From assembly GCA_034387635.1 (NCBI GenBank), contig JAOANU010000009.1, forward strand, positions 310,001-374,000: a stretch of DNA of 64,000 nucleotides, written 5' to 3'. This document shows, piece by piece, positions 38,572 to 49,407 of this stretch (the first letter of the stretch is position 1; the number at the start of each line of letters is the position of its first letter). Origin of the DNA: Rhodosporidiobolus odoratus. Its lineage: Eukaryota > Basidiomycota > Microbotryomycetes > Sporidiobolales > Sporidiobolaceae. The notes under the pieces were generated by a model. That model worked only from the letters and a program-made list of their open reading frames with translations, made no database searches and had not been told where the DNA came from. Both the position numbers and the translations under genes were made by a program.

Positions 38572-40060
38572 TCAAACGGGAGGCAAGACCTTCTCAATCC
38601 ATTTTTCCAAATCGGCTTGTTCTTCTGGGCAGAACGAATGACCCATTCCTGCGACCCACCCGGTGAGTCAGCTAAAGCTCTCTAGCGCCAACACCAACAT
38701 CAAACCATCGGAGGTAAAAAGGTAGAGGACGAGCAATCAAAGGTGTGCCGACGCACCGGGGTAGCTCTTGAACTCGATGTTCTCAAATTTGAGGTCGTTT
38801 TGTAGTTTATCAACCGTAGTCTTACCCCAGGGGTACCTGCAGGTTGCCAGGCGGGAGTCAACTCAGCGGAAGATCGACGCTGCGATGAGTCCGTTCACGA
38901 ACGTACTGCACCACCGGATCTGCGGTCCCGTGTCCATGGAAGACGGGGAGTTTGTGCGCATGGTCAGTCTTCATCTGCGAGAGAGAGAGAAAAGAGGTCA
39001 GCAAAAATGCGGACGGAATCCCCGAGAGCAGGTCATCAATGAGCTGCATTTCGCGGTCCCGTCGCAAGAAGAGGAAGCGAGAATACGAGAGGGAGAGAAA
39101 GAAAGAGAAGAGAACAAGAACACACGGCCTTGACCTTGCCGGCCATTCCCAAGAACCCGCTCAGCGCAATGATCCCTCCCAACTTTCGTTCAGAAGTGAT
39201 CCCCGTCAAGTAGGCAATCACGGCGCCTTGACTGAAACCGGCTGCCTGCGCGCCGAAGCGTAGCGGGGCGGGGAGAAGCAAGGCCAGAAAAGTGCGGGTC
39301 AGTCATAGATTAGGGGAGGTATCTCAGGCTCACCAAGCCACGCATAGGATCCGTTATTGGAGAAGAGGGAGGGACGGCAGGCAAGAGAGAGGTAAAAGAA
39401 ACAAGTAGAAGAACGCACGACCACCCTCTCCGACCCAATCCCCCCCTCCACTTCTCCACTGATCAACCCATTGATGACCGACACACTCTTGAGCATTCCC
39501 GGTTCATCCTCTGCTACGATAGGGGAAGGGTCACCGGGAGATGGGAGTTCTTGAATGTCGAACCAGGAGGTCATTCTGTAGCCTCCGTTACAGGTTACGG
39601 GTTGGGTGGGACTGTGGAAGGAAAAGTGGAGCGAAAGAGTAGGAAGGGTAGGCAGGAGGAAGGAGGAATAGAAAGGACAGGGAAAGAGAACATCAGTCTT
39701 CGAATCGTTCAGCACGCCTTGGGCTCGACCACCTCTCTCCCCCACACGGAAGCAGGCATAGAGCCATACAGCGCGAAGAACGGAGGCAAGCAGACGACGG
39801 AGGAAAATCAAGAACGCACGCGGTTGGAAGAATCCACTTGATGTGCTTGAATTTTCTCGACAATTGCTGAGCGACCGGGTACCATCCTTGAGCAGTACTG
39901 CGCCGTTTCACCACCATCACGGATTAAAATCAGCCTGGATGTCTCTTTGTGCGGCGGTCGGAAACCAATTGAAGGTGGGTACTCACTCTCCGAGTCCATG
40001 GGAGAAGATGATGGTGGCAGTGTGTTTGCCTATAGCTTCGACGATCAGAGGGGCGGGCAT
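38572..40060 (-). CDS. Acyl-protein thioesterase 1, copy B
   Basis: The start chosen is ATG 40058-40060, giving MPAPLIVEAIGKHTATIIFSHGLGD, the standard N-terminus of fungal APT1. Further marks: GWYPVAQQLSRKFKHIKWILPTA, MTSWFDIQELPSPGD, GGFSQGAVIAYLTGITSERKLGG with the catalytic serine, KLPVFHGHGTADPVV (aspartate region), SYPGMGHSFCPEEQADLEKWI (catalytic histidine) and the end KVLPPV. Role: cytosolic depalmitoylation. The in-frame sequence upstream of the chosen ATG, back to about 40,300, encodes a hydrophobic stretch (RLRLLLAVILSTLCYTALRH) but has no ATG, so it is either 5' UTR or part of an upstream-spliced isoform. Copy B fits the canonical family better than copy A. Confidence 0.92.
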
Positions 40061-40540
40061 AGCAGGCGTGGCTTTGCTGTAATGGTGTGAGAGAGGAGCA
40101 AGTGGAGCGGGAGACGGAGAGGTCGAGATGGGCGACGCGGGCAAGAGGCGGTGACGCAGTGCTGTGTAGCAGAGGGTCGATAAGATTACAGCTAGCAGTA
40201 AACGGAGGCGAGTCGAGAACGCCGTGGTGACTGTGGTGCGAAGAGATGCAATCGCAGCCAACAGTCTCCGAAGACACGAATTTACGGGTGCGGCGCTACG
40301 TAACTAGTCGCAGTGAGCCGGTCACTACAGCAGCGACCAGGAGCATGTAGCGGAGGGTCACCGGTCGAGCAGACTACAGGCGAGTGAAAAACAGTTGATA
40401 GCGTTTTCTCGTCCCCTCGTTGCTACCGAGCCCACCTGCGCGACAGATTTACTTGGCCTCCGCTCCCTCGCCTGATGTCTCTTTGCCTTACTTCCTCCGT
40501 CGACCAGACGACCTCTCCGCTCTCGACTTGCTCGCACGCC
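40061..40540. other. Intergenic upstream of thioesterase copy B
   Basis: About 480 bp between two minus-strand genes. The part next to 40060 is open in the thioesterase frame and encodes a transmembrane-like helix without a start codon. Confidence 0.45.
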
Positions 40541-41152
40541 CTACCACATGTCCCTCCTCCGCCTCCTCTCCTCGCGGGCAATACTCTTCTTCCACCCCCA
40601 CCCAGCCTCGCTCCTCTCCCTCCTGGCCTCGACGACCACTTTCCTCTCTCGCTCAGCTTGCCTCGCCTCGACCCCTTCCCCCCAACCTAACCTCCCGACC
40701 ACCTGAGGGGAGATGCCGAATTTCGAGGCGAGTTTCGAGCGGGTCCACCTTGCCGGGTCGGCGCGGCGGAGGGATTGGAGCTCGGAAATTTGGGAGGGTG
40801 AGAGGGTGGACGAGGGGGTTGTTGGACATGGTGAGCGAGTTCGCGAGGTGGGGAGGGAGGATTGGGATGATTCGAGGGGAGCGAGGAGGGTCGACGACGA
40901 GTTGAGGAGGGCGGTGAAGGGAGAATTTGCGAAGGTGGCTTGCAGAGTGGAATCGGGTGTAGGTTGAGGTTGGAGAGGGTGAGCCGAGGGAACGTGAGAG
41001 GGAGGTTGGCGGACTATGAAGTGGGATCCGGAGGGAAGGGTGTAGTGAGTTGCGTTGGGCGAGGAGAGGAGGGGGTCTCTGGTACGTCGCAGCGCTGGGG
41101 TTGCCGATTCCTTCAAGGCAGTGCGGGTGGCAGCGAAGGGTCGGGTGAACAT
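40541..41152 (-). CDS. MRPL20: Mitochondrial large-subunit ribosomal protein mL58 (MRPL20 family)
   Basis: Single-exon, 203 codons, starting MFTRPFAATRTALKESATPAL, an Arg/Ala/Ser-rich mitochondrial presequence. The family core is clear: HYTLPSGSHFIVRQPPS near residue 40, and LSPSQISELQSLRRADPARW followed by TRSKLASKFGISPQVVGRLG, matching the fungal L20/L58 signature. The basic C-terminus (ARREERRRRRDMW type) ends the protein. It is a fungal-specific component of the mitochondrial 54S subunit. It lies 226 bp from the divergent start of URB1. Confidence 0.9.
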   Translation of the reverse strand: MFTRPFAATRTALKESATPALRRTRDPLLSSPNATHYTLPSGSHFIVRQPPSHVPSAHPLQPQPTPDSTLQATFANSPFTALLNSSSTLLAPLESSQSSLPTSRTRSPCPTTPSSTLSPSQISELQSLRRADPARWTRSKLASKFGISPQVVGRLGWGEGVEARQAERERKVVVEARRERSEAGWGWKKSIAREERRRRRDMW

Positions 41153-41378
41153 GTTCCAAGTGAGGTGAGATGAGGGAGATATCGGTCACAGCAAAGGGGG
41201 AGTCGGACAGTGGACGGTGGGTGTGAGCTGGATGTAGGATGGACTGTATGGGTGTACTGTGCTCTGCCTAGTCCCTGAGTGTGTTCGAGGAGAGCGTACA
41301 GTGTCGAGCTTCACTTTCCTCGCCTGTTTCACGCTTCGAGTAATCGGTGTAGACGACTACAGACACTTCCACCCAAAG
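41153..41378. promoter_or_regulatory. Bidirectional promoter between mL58 and URB1
   Basis: 226 bp between divergent starts of a mitochondrial ribosomal protein gene and a nucleolar ribosome-biogenesis gene. It includes GTG-rich sequence near 41,210-41,270. Co-regulation is plausible but inferred only from spacing. Confidence 0.55.
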
Positions 41379-44300
41379 ATGGCAGACTCGACTGCAGGAG
41401 CAGCAGGCCCACCTCATACCCAAAAGGCCACCAAGCCCCAACAAGTCACCCTCGCTCCCTTTACTTCCCCCACCGACATTCTCACTTCCCTCCAAACCAG
41501 AGATCCAAACGCTCTCATCGCCGCCTTGACCCAGCTCGACAAACGCGCACAGGCCATAAACGCAAAGCCCGCCCCGAGGGCTAGTCCCGACCTCTTGCTC
41601 GACTACCTCAAGCACTACCCAAACTGCGAAGGCGTCTTCAACGCCTGGGACACGGCCAACAAGGTACACCTGCACTCACACACCCTCGAGTCTACCCGCA
41701 TCAATCTGCTGTCGTGCACTGTCAAATACAACGAGGCGAGGCGACGCTGCAAGGCGAATAGGCGTTTTCTTCTTCGCGTCGGCGACTCCGTTGCGCTAGA
41801 CGCCGCGGGTTCAATTGCAGCATATCGTGGCAGAAGGGACAGCTACGTGGTACTGCTGCCGTATCGGACACAGGCTGCACAGCACACTTAGGCCACCATA
41901 CTTCTTCTCTCTTCACCACTGACTCTTCCTTTCCGCATTTCGTTCTCCTGCTCCCTCTCTTTCTTACACGCGTAGCTCAACTCTTCTCCCCTGTCCGCCG
42001 CCGTCCTCAGCTGCCTCACCTCCCTCGTCCGCCTCCTCTCCACAGATCCTTTCACGCCCTCGCCCGAATTGATCAAAACGCTCCTCAGCGCCAAGTACGC
42101 TCCTTACCTCGAGCGGGCTCTCAACCCCGGTAGGAACGATGTCACCACCGCAGCTCTCAAGCTGGGCAACGTACTAGTGGGTTTCGCGGGAGGGAGGTTT
42201 GCTCGGAGGGTGTTTGGGAGTTTTGGGTGGTCGCCCAAGGTTTGTTCTTGTCGTGTCCTCCTTCGCCCTTTGAGTACTCTTCTTTCTGTACCGAGCTGTG
42301 CTCATGACTTTTCCACTTCAGATCACCACTCGACTCTTCAAGACCCGCCTGCGTACTTTGACGCCGTCCACCGCTCTAACGAAACCTGACATCCGCACCC
42401 TCCTCGTTCTCCTCGTCCTCGGTTTCCTTTCGGCCAACGACGTCCGACTCAAGCAGCAAGTTATCGAGACCAAGGGACTGCTCAGCGGCGTGTTCAAGGG
42501 GTTGAACGAGGATCCGGATAATGTTGTCAACCTGGTTTTGGAGGTAGTTGGAAAAGAGGTAGTGCTGGAGAGGAGGGTCGGGTTGGAGGCGAGGAGGAAT
42601 GTGTGGGATGAGGGGACCGTGAACGAGGTGCGCCGTTGACCCATGCTCTGCTGATGCGTTAACGGGTTGCTCACTTTGATTCTCCACTTGCGCAGCTTAT
42701 CAAACTCTACACCTACCCCCTCCCCTCACTCGCCGACGATGAAGAGCTCCCTGCCTCGCACCCCTCGCTTAGCATTCACCGATTCTTGCGCCTCCTTTCA
42801 ACCTGGCTCGCCGATCAGATTGCGTCTTCCCCGCCCGGTCGCTCGGGTGGTCCGCAGAAGGTTCTGGGGTTGGTGCTTCGGAGCTTGAAGGTGACAGAAG
42901 AGAAGGAACAACGAGAACTGGGATTGGAGGTGCTCAGAGGAGCGCCTATCTTGGCCGGAGCGTACGTCCTTCCGCCCCCTCCCCTCAAGCAGAATGTGAC
43001 GGAACTTTTGCTGACGCCACAAGGTTCCGTCACGCGCCACGCGCAGGTTCTGGGCGAAATTCCCCTCCTCCCTTGACCCCCGACTGTCCTCGCGCTGGAT
43101 TTCAGCCATCACCTTCGCCACGGAAGTCGTCTCTCTCCCCGTTCCCCTAACTCTCAGCCCATCTCTATCTTCCAGTTCCACCCCCGCTCCTCCCTCCCTT
43201 ACCAGTATCCTCGATACGATCCTCCCTCCTCCTACTTCCTCCTCCCTAACCCGAACCTGGTACACCAAATCCCTAACTCACGAAAACCCCCTCGTCTCGT
43301 TCCTATCCTCCTTGTTCCTCCTCGCCATCATGCAAAAAGCTGCTGCAACACTCGAGGCGATCGCCTACACGAGTAGGGGGTTGGAGGAGGGATGTGAGGG
43401 GAGGTGGGGGGTTTTGGGGAGGAAGGTTAGGGAGGAATTGAGAGGTAGGTTGCCGGATCCGGGGATCGTGGTGGGGGTTATGACTAGGACTGCAGCGGCG
43501 GCTGCTGCTGGAACGGCTGCTGCTGGTACTGGTGGATCAGAGGGGAAGAGTAAGAAGGCAGAGGAGAAAAAGAAGACGGACAAGGGGGAAGAGGACGTGG
43601 AGATGGTGACAGGCAAGGAAGAGAAGGACAAGGAGAAGGAGAAGAAAGTTGACGATGGAGCATTGTTACGTACCAACATCGCCCTCCGACTCCTTTACCT
43701 CTACCATCGCGTCTGCCCTTCCCTCATTTCGACTCTCAAGTTCGACTTTGGACGTCTACCTCAGACTTTTGCTGCTCGGGCTCCTCTACCTTCTTCCTCC
43801 TCTACCCCTGCCACTGATTCGGACGGGAACAGTGAACCTGCGACCGCGGCTCCCGCGCCCCGCGCAGAAGGCCTGCAAGCCATTTCCTCTGCCTACGCCC
43901 TCCGACTTGCCGCAGCCCATTCCTCCCACGCTTCCTCAACAGTAGCCTTTTCCCGCCCCTCAGAACACTACAAACAAGCTCTCGTCCCTCTCTTCGACTT
44001 GTATCGAGTTCCTGCCACCCCTTCCAACCGAACCCTGTTGCTGTCCATCTTGGCCAAACAACTCGCGACGCCGGTTCTCTTTGGGGAGAATTCGGAGAGA
44101 GAAGTGAAGGTTTGGCTTGGGGCTCTTCCTGTACCCGAAGTGGGGCAAGAGGGCGAGGGGGGAAGGAGAGAAGAAACGAAGGGATTGGAAGAAGTTTTGT
44201 CGTTCTGGCAAGAGGCGGTAAAGAAGACCCTTACAGCTCCCGTCAAAGCTGCCGACATGATGATGACGGCTGCACCGGTAGCACAACACATCGAGGACGC

Positions 44301-47300
44301 CTTCTCCCCCCTTCTCAAAACGGTCTTGGCGGCGATTCCGGCATTACCTTCCCCTCCTTCTATCCACCTACTCGGGTTCATCAAATCACTCTTCCTGTCT
44401 TTCCTTTCTTCTTCCGACACCCTGGGGCTTCCGAAGAGGATCTTGACGGAACTCAAAGACGCTTTGACGATCAAGGGGGAAGAGGGTAGGAGGGCGGTCA
44501 AGGGTTTGAAGGAATGTTTGGCAGTTTGTGAAGGAGGGAAGAAGGAGGGTCAGGAGGTAGTTAAGGGGGTTGAGGAGGCCGTGGTGATGAGGTTGAGGGA
44601 GGAAGAGGATGTGGACGAGGTTAGGAAGTTGGTGGACGGGTTGGGTCCGAGGAGTGGGAACTTGTGCAAAGCGCTCGAGGGGGAAGAGGAGGTGCTCGGT
44701 CGGTATGTCGCTTTTCTTTCCTTTTCTGGGACCGGTTGGCCCTTCGAGCAGATGCCATAATCATATCATTTTATTCGTTTAGCGTCCTCGCCGCCCTGCC
44801 GTTGCCCCTCGCTATGCTGCACTACCTCGCCCACTCCGTTTCCTCTGCCGTGCCTATTCTCCTCTCCCTCATCTCGTCCTCGTCATCTCACCTTCTCGCA
44901 GTTCGACTCGTTCTGCACCGATTCAACCACTCTCCCTCCTCCTCCTCCTCCTCCGCCGCCGCCCTCGCTCTCCCGTCCTTACTGGGTCAGATCTACACGA
45001 CCTGCGTTGACGATGCGTCGAGAGCCGAGATCAAGTCAATATTGGGGGGTAAAGATGGACTGAGGAAGGTCTGGGAGCGGGACGCGGAGAAGGAGGAAGT
45101 TTATGCTGCGGCGGCGGAGCTGATCGGGCAAGTATTTGAGGTGGAGCAAGAGGGGGATAGGAGGATGGTGCTGCCCTTCTGCGAGAGTGTGATGGAGGAC
45201 CTGAACGGAGAGAAGGTACGCTTCTCCCGGCCGCGCTCCCCCTGCTGTGCGGTCCTATCTGATGACTTGCCCACGTATGTAGGCCACACTTACTTCCCGA
45301 GTCCTCGCCACGGCTCCGCTCCTCCCCTTCTTCCCCACGACCGCTTCGCTCCCTCTTCTCTCCGCCCTGCTCACCTCGCTCCCTCCGTCTTCTTCGCCAT
45401 CCCCCCTTCTCACCTCGGCCTTCAAGCTTATTCTCGCCCTGCCCCCCTCTTCCTCCCTTACCTCGTTCTGGACTTCGAACTTCTCTCGTCTCAACAGTCT
45501 TACAGCAAGCGGCAACGTCGAAGCAGCTGAGTTGCTTAGGAAGGGTGCGGAGGCGCTGATGCCCTTCTCCCCCACGGTCTTTGAGGGTAAGAAGGACGAG
45601 TCATGGCGCGCACATGCCGCCACCTGGGCGAGCGAGATTCTCGCTACCGACGCTGGCGAGTTCAAGCCCGCGCAGGCTACGACCCTCGCAGCATTAGTTT
45701 ATCGCTCAGCCGCCGCGCGACAAGCGTTCGTGGCCTTCGTCGTCGCAGGCCAGCAGCAGCAGCAGTCGACCCTGGTCCCTATCGCTGAACCGCTTCGAGC
45801 GTTACTTGAGGTCTCGACGGCGAAGGGCGTCGACTCGGGTTTGTCAGACGACTTTGCTAGTCGATTCGTACAGGACCTGTTGATCTCTCCCTCGAACGTT
45901 TCCGACGTCGGACTCGCGGTAGTCGACTCACTCACTTCATTCAATCCCTCTGCCGCCTCTTCCGTCAAGTCCGTCCTATTGGCCCACCTCGCTTCATTCC
46001 CGAGGGACGACGCCATCTCGTCCCCGACCGTTCTGCGAGTCGCAGGCGCTTTTGCGCAAGCCAGTCCTGAAGGAGGGAAGGAAGTGCTGGAAGAGGCGGT
46101 GGCGAAGACCTGTGAGGGGTTGACGCATCAGTTTGCGGGGAGGGAGGAGGAGGGGGAGGAAATCGTACAAGTCGTGGAGGCTCTGCGTAAGTCTCCCTCC
46201 CGGTCACTCGATAGATCCGTCTCTCGCTCAAGCCTGAGCGGCGCACTGACCCGTTTCGTCGAGCAGGCAAGGTTGTGGTCAGCGACAAGCAGCTCGTGCT
46301 GAGGGGTCATCTGCTGAGCCCGTTGATCACGGCTGTGGCGACGAGAAGGTTGGAGCAGCCCTATGCGGTAGAGCTCGCGACGGCACTGAGCAGAGCTCAT
46401 CGGTTCAAGGTATGTACCGGCTTGCGTACAATCTCGCGCTCATTGGCAGACGTGCTCACCCCGACTGTCACGGCAGGACAACGAAGTAACTCGCCACCTG
46501 AACGAGATCTTCGCCTCCTCCACTTTCCTCGCATTCTCCTCTGCGCCACTCGAAACCTCCTCAGCCCTCTCTTCAACCCTCGAGCTCATCCTCGCCCTCT
46601 CCTCCTCTTCCGCCGCAGCCGCTTCCTCGGCCCGCACCGTCGAACGTCTCATTCCCTTCTACCGCGGCACCCTATCTCCCCTCGACCGCTCCATTCTCAA
46701 CCTCTTCCAGCTCATCGAACTCGCATCCGGGCAGTCCGTCTCCCCTACCCTCCGATCCTGGAACCCTTCCACCGATGCTAGCACACTCCTCGACGGATCT
46801 CGCGTCGCCGCTCTCGGAGCTTCGCAACAACCTTACATGCGTCGAAGTTGGGCTAGAGCATTCGCGTCCACTCGCACCGTCTTCTCTGCAGAAGATGACC
46901 TGAGGACGTATGATCCTCGGTTCGTGATTGGGTTTGTGGCGGCGCTCGTCGAGGAAGATGAGTTGAAACCTGTCGAGTGGACGATTTTGTTGGAGAGTGG
47001 AGCGTTGGGAGCGGTGGTGGCGGCGTTGGCGAGTGGGGAGACGAGTTTGAGGAAGTTGGCAAGGGCTACTTTGGCGGGGTTGTTGCAGAAGATCAAGGTC
47101 GGCCTATCTCTCTATCACACTCGTGGCATAGATTGGCTGACGTAAACCATACTTCTGATCGCGTAGCCTCTGTCTTTCCGCGAAAAAGACGAACTCCTCC
47201 TCCTCCTCACCCAATGTCGCCTCGCCATCTATTCCCCAGCAGGAGAAGCCATCCCCTCGTCCATTGCTCTCTTCCTGGCCCATTCAACTTTCCTCCTCGG

Positions 47301-48459
47301 CCATCCTGACAGCCCTCTCTACCCCGCTTTCGAGCGCTTCCTCCTCCAACGGTCGATGGTGGATTTGAGGGACGTGCCTATGTTTTATGCTATGGTGTAC
47401 TCGAGTAATAGTGACGAGTATGCGGCGGAACCGAGGGAGGAGAGGCGGTGGATGGTTAGGTATTTGACTGAGGGACTGGTGAGGACTCAGGTACGTCTGG
47501 GCTACTTTCTTTGCCTTTACTTCGCGCTCTTGTTCCGCGTTGAAGATAGGACAGGGGAAGTGCAGTCTGATCCGTTGGGGTACCTTTTGGTCACGCACAG
47601 GATTGGAAGATTTACCGCCGTCGTCAAGTCTTCGAACTCCTCGCTTCTCTTTTCCAGACCAGCCGAAACGACGCGCCTCTCCGCAAGCTCATCCTCCAGG
47701 TTCGGCTTACTCTCTCCCTCTCCACCTGTCTTTACCTCTTACTTTGCTGACGAGTCATCTCGTCTCTTCGCACCAGTTCCTCCTCCGCGCTACCACCCTC
47801 CCCACCGCCGCCCGCGAACTCCTCACCCGAAACGGCCTTCTCGGTTGGATCTCAGCCGCCGGTACCACTGCCCTTGATATCGCTGAACGATGGCTCATGG
47901 TAGAGATTGTGGGCAATTTGGTACAGGTATTGCAGTTTGAGGAGGGGAAATTGGCGGGTGCGGCGGATGCGGTGGAGGCTGTGGAGAAGGCTGTGGGAAA
48001 GCAAGGTTCGTCTTTTTCATTTTTTCCATTAGTCTCTTGCTTTCTTGTCTCGTTCATGCCCAGGTTGCACGGACTGCTGATGCTTTCTGATTTGATTCGA
48101 TGCGATCAGTTGCAGCGATCGAGACGATCAAGATGCTCGACCTCGTTCGGGTTATTCTGTCCCGTCTTCCGGCTCCTTCCTCCGTGCCATCTTCGTCACT
48201 CACTCCCCTCATTCTGAGCCGTCTCTCCAATCTCCTCACCCTCCTGTCCTCATCCATTGATGTCGACAGTCCCACCGCACCACGCGACACCCTTAAGCGG
48301 TTCTATCTGACTAGCATGGCGTTTTCGTTTGTGAGGTTTGAGAGTCGACTTAAGGAGGGTGATCAGGACAGGGAGGTTTGGAATATGGGACTGAGGGCGG
48401 GATTGAAAGCTGGGGTGGAAGAGCTGAGGCAGGAAGTGGTGAGGGGTGTCTGCGAGTAA
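41379..48459 (+). CDS. URB1: Nucleolar pre-ribosomal-associated protein URB1 (Npa1)
   Basis: The largest gene in the window, starting MADSTAGAAGPPHTQKATKP. It acts in the nucleolus in early 60S assembly, as part of the Npa1 complex on pre-rRNA. The N-terminal domain is recognisable: LLLDYLKHYPNCEGVFNAWD, then LIKTLLSAKYAPYLERALNP and GNVLVGFAGGRFARRVFGSFG. The C-terminal domain has SMVDLRDVPMFYAMVYSS and EERRWMVRYLTEGLVRTQ, the NopRA1 signature. Between lie long alpha-helical repeats, with a charged insertion near 43,540-43,650 rich in Lys/Glu. The first intron (41664-41975) is 312 nt, far longer than its neighbours. Several later introns were placed only approximately. It ends TGCGAGTAA. Confidence 0.9.
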
Positions 48460-48610
48460 ATTCAGACGCTTGCAAACTTCCAGTTGCGCCATGCAGACAG
48501 CTTGCAGCCGCACCGAGCAAAGTGTCACAATGCACCTCTTTGACAATGACGCACACATCGCGCTTTACACCTCCAGCAGCATCGACATAACCCTGTTTCG
48601 CTAGCTATGC

Positions 48611-49003
48611 TCATGGATCAGTTCCGGCACACTGTCTAGCTGCTTCCCTCGATGCCAGCTCGAACCGATCCATGTCGAGGTCGTAGTGTTCGTTCAGGCC
48701 TACGTGAGGAGCTGTATGTTACCGCTTTGACAAGCAAAGTAGGGCGGAAAACTCGAGCTCACGATAACGGACGTCGCAGATCTCCTCCGGGCTGAAGCGA
48801 GCGAGATGCGAGCGAGATGCGAGCGAGATGCGAGATGTGGAACACTCTATCGGGTACTCAGGATCAGTGGAGGCGCTCAAGTGCAGCTGAAGCGGGAGTG
48901 ACTGACATTGGAAAAGAGGTGAAAGCCTCATGCGGAAAGCGACGCCTTTTCGCTTGATCAAGCTGAACCCGATGGCATCCATCGCGAAGACGAAATCATG
49001 CAC
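48611..49003 (-). CDS. Small orphan ORF, two exons (uncertain)
   Basis: Reading from ATG 49003 gives MHDFVFAMDAIGFSLIKRKG and continues through an 11-bp repeat to SPEEICDVRY. A well-formed intron (GTGAGC...ACATACAG) then joins PPHVGLNEHYDLDMDRFELA, and the frame ends at 48611. Codon content looks protein-like, but no family is recognised. The frame may begin farther upstream, where an acceptor-like site precedes VGVPVHDF. The opposite strand may carry the start of the Crinkler-like fragment, so one reading must be wrong or both are decayed. Confidence 0.35.
48801..48833. repeat. Three perfect copies of an 11-bp tandem repeat
   Basis: The unit GCGAGATGCGA is repeated three times, followed by a partial unit. 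It lies inside the small orphan ORF. Since 11 is not a multiple of three, a copy-number change would shift that frame. Confidence 0.9.
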
Positions 49004-49074
49004 CGGTACTCCAACTCTGAAAGCGAGAAATCAGTTCGGCAGTCACACGTAGCCTGTTCGCGTACTCCCTGTAG

Positions 49075-49407
49075 ATGATCAAGGAATACAGGAAGAAGTT
49101 TGACAGGGCAGTACCGGCTACGGAGAACAACCTCGTCCTCTTCAGGCTGGACAAATTCAACAAGGTCGCAGCGTCCTTCGATGCTCAGGGGACCAACCTG
49201 GAGGCGCTCTTCGTGTCAAGGGCAGGAGACGGACCAGGCCAGTTGCCCGAGGGAGCCTTGGGTCGGACTATCACGGAGAAGGAGAACCCGAAGTCGCTGG
49301 TGAAGGCGATCGTAGCGGTGGCGAAGACGATCTCGAGGAGGATCTTCGACGGATATAATACAAACCGAAGGGTAGAGCACCGGGATCAAGTGGGTTCAAA
49401 CCATTAA
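49075..49407 (+). CDS. Crinkler-like N-terminal domain fragment
   Basis: An exon-like block immediately follows a CCCTGTAG acceptor and reads MIKEYRKKFDRAVPATENNL, then LVLFRLDKFNKVAASFDAQG, GQLPEGALGRTITEKENPKS and LVKAIVAVAKTI. This resembles the ubiquitin-like N-domain of Crinkler (CRN/CR) proteins: 'LK..I...', 'L.LW.v.', then a final basic-hydrophobic strand. The expected first strand could be the plus-strand segment at 48939-48995 (ATPFRLIKLNPMASIAKTK), joined across an intron. No C-terminal effector domain follows: the frame ends at 49407. Family call is by pattern only. It may be a truncated gene or a remnant of a larger one. Confidence 0.45.
   Translation: MIKEYRKKFDRAVPATENNLVLFRLDKFNKVAASFDAQGTNLEALFVSRAGDGPGQLPEGALGRTITEKENPKSLVKAIVAVAKTISRRIFDGYNTNRRVEHRDQVGSNH

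Noticed and set aside
40061..40261. An N-terminal membrane anchor for thioesterase copy B
   Set aside because: The open frame has only TTG/GTG codons, not ATG, before an in-frame stop; kept as a note, not as the called start.
41664..41891. URB1 exon 1 extended through an open stretch to a stop near 41,891
   Set aside because: The extension loses homology and ends the protein early, whereas splicing 41663 to 41976 recovers the conserved N-domain.
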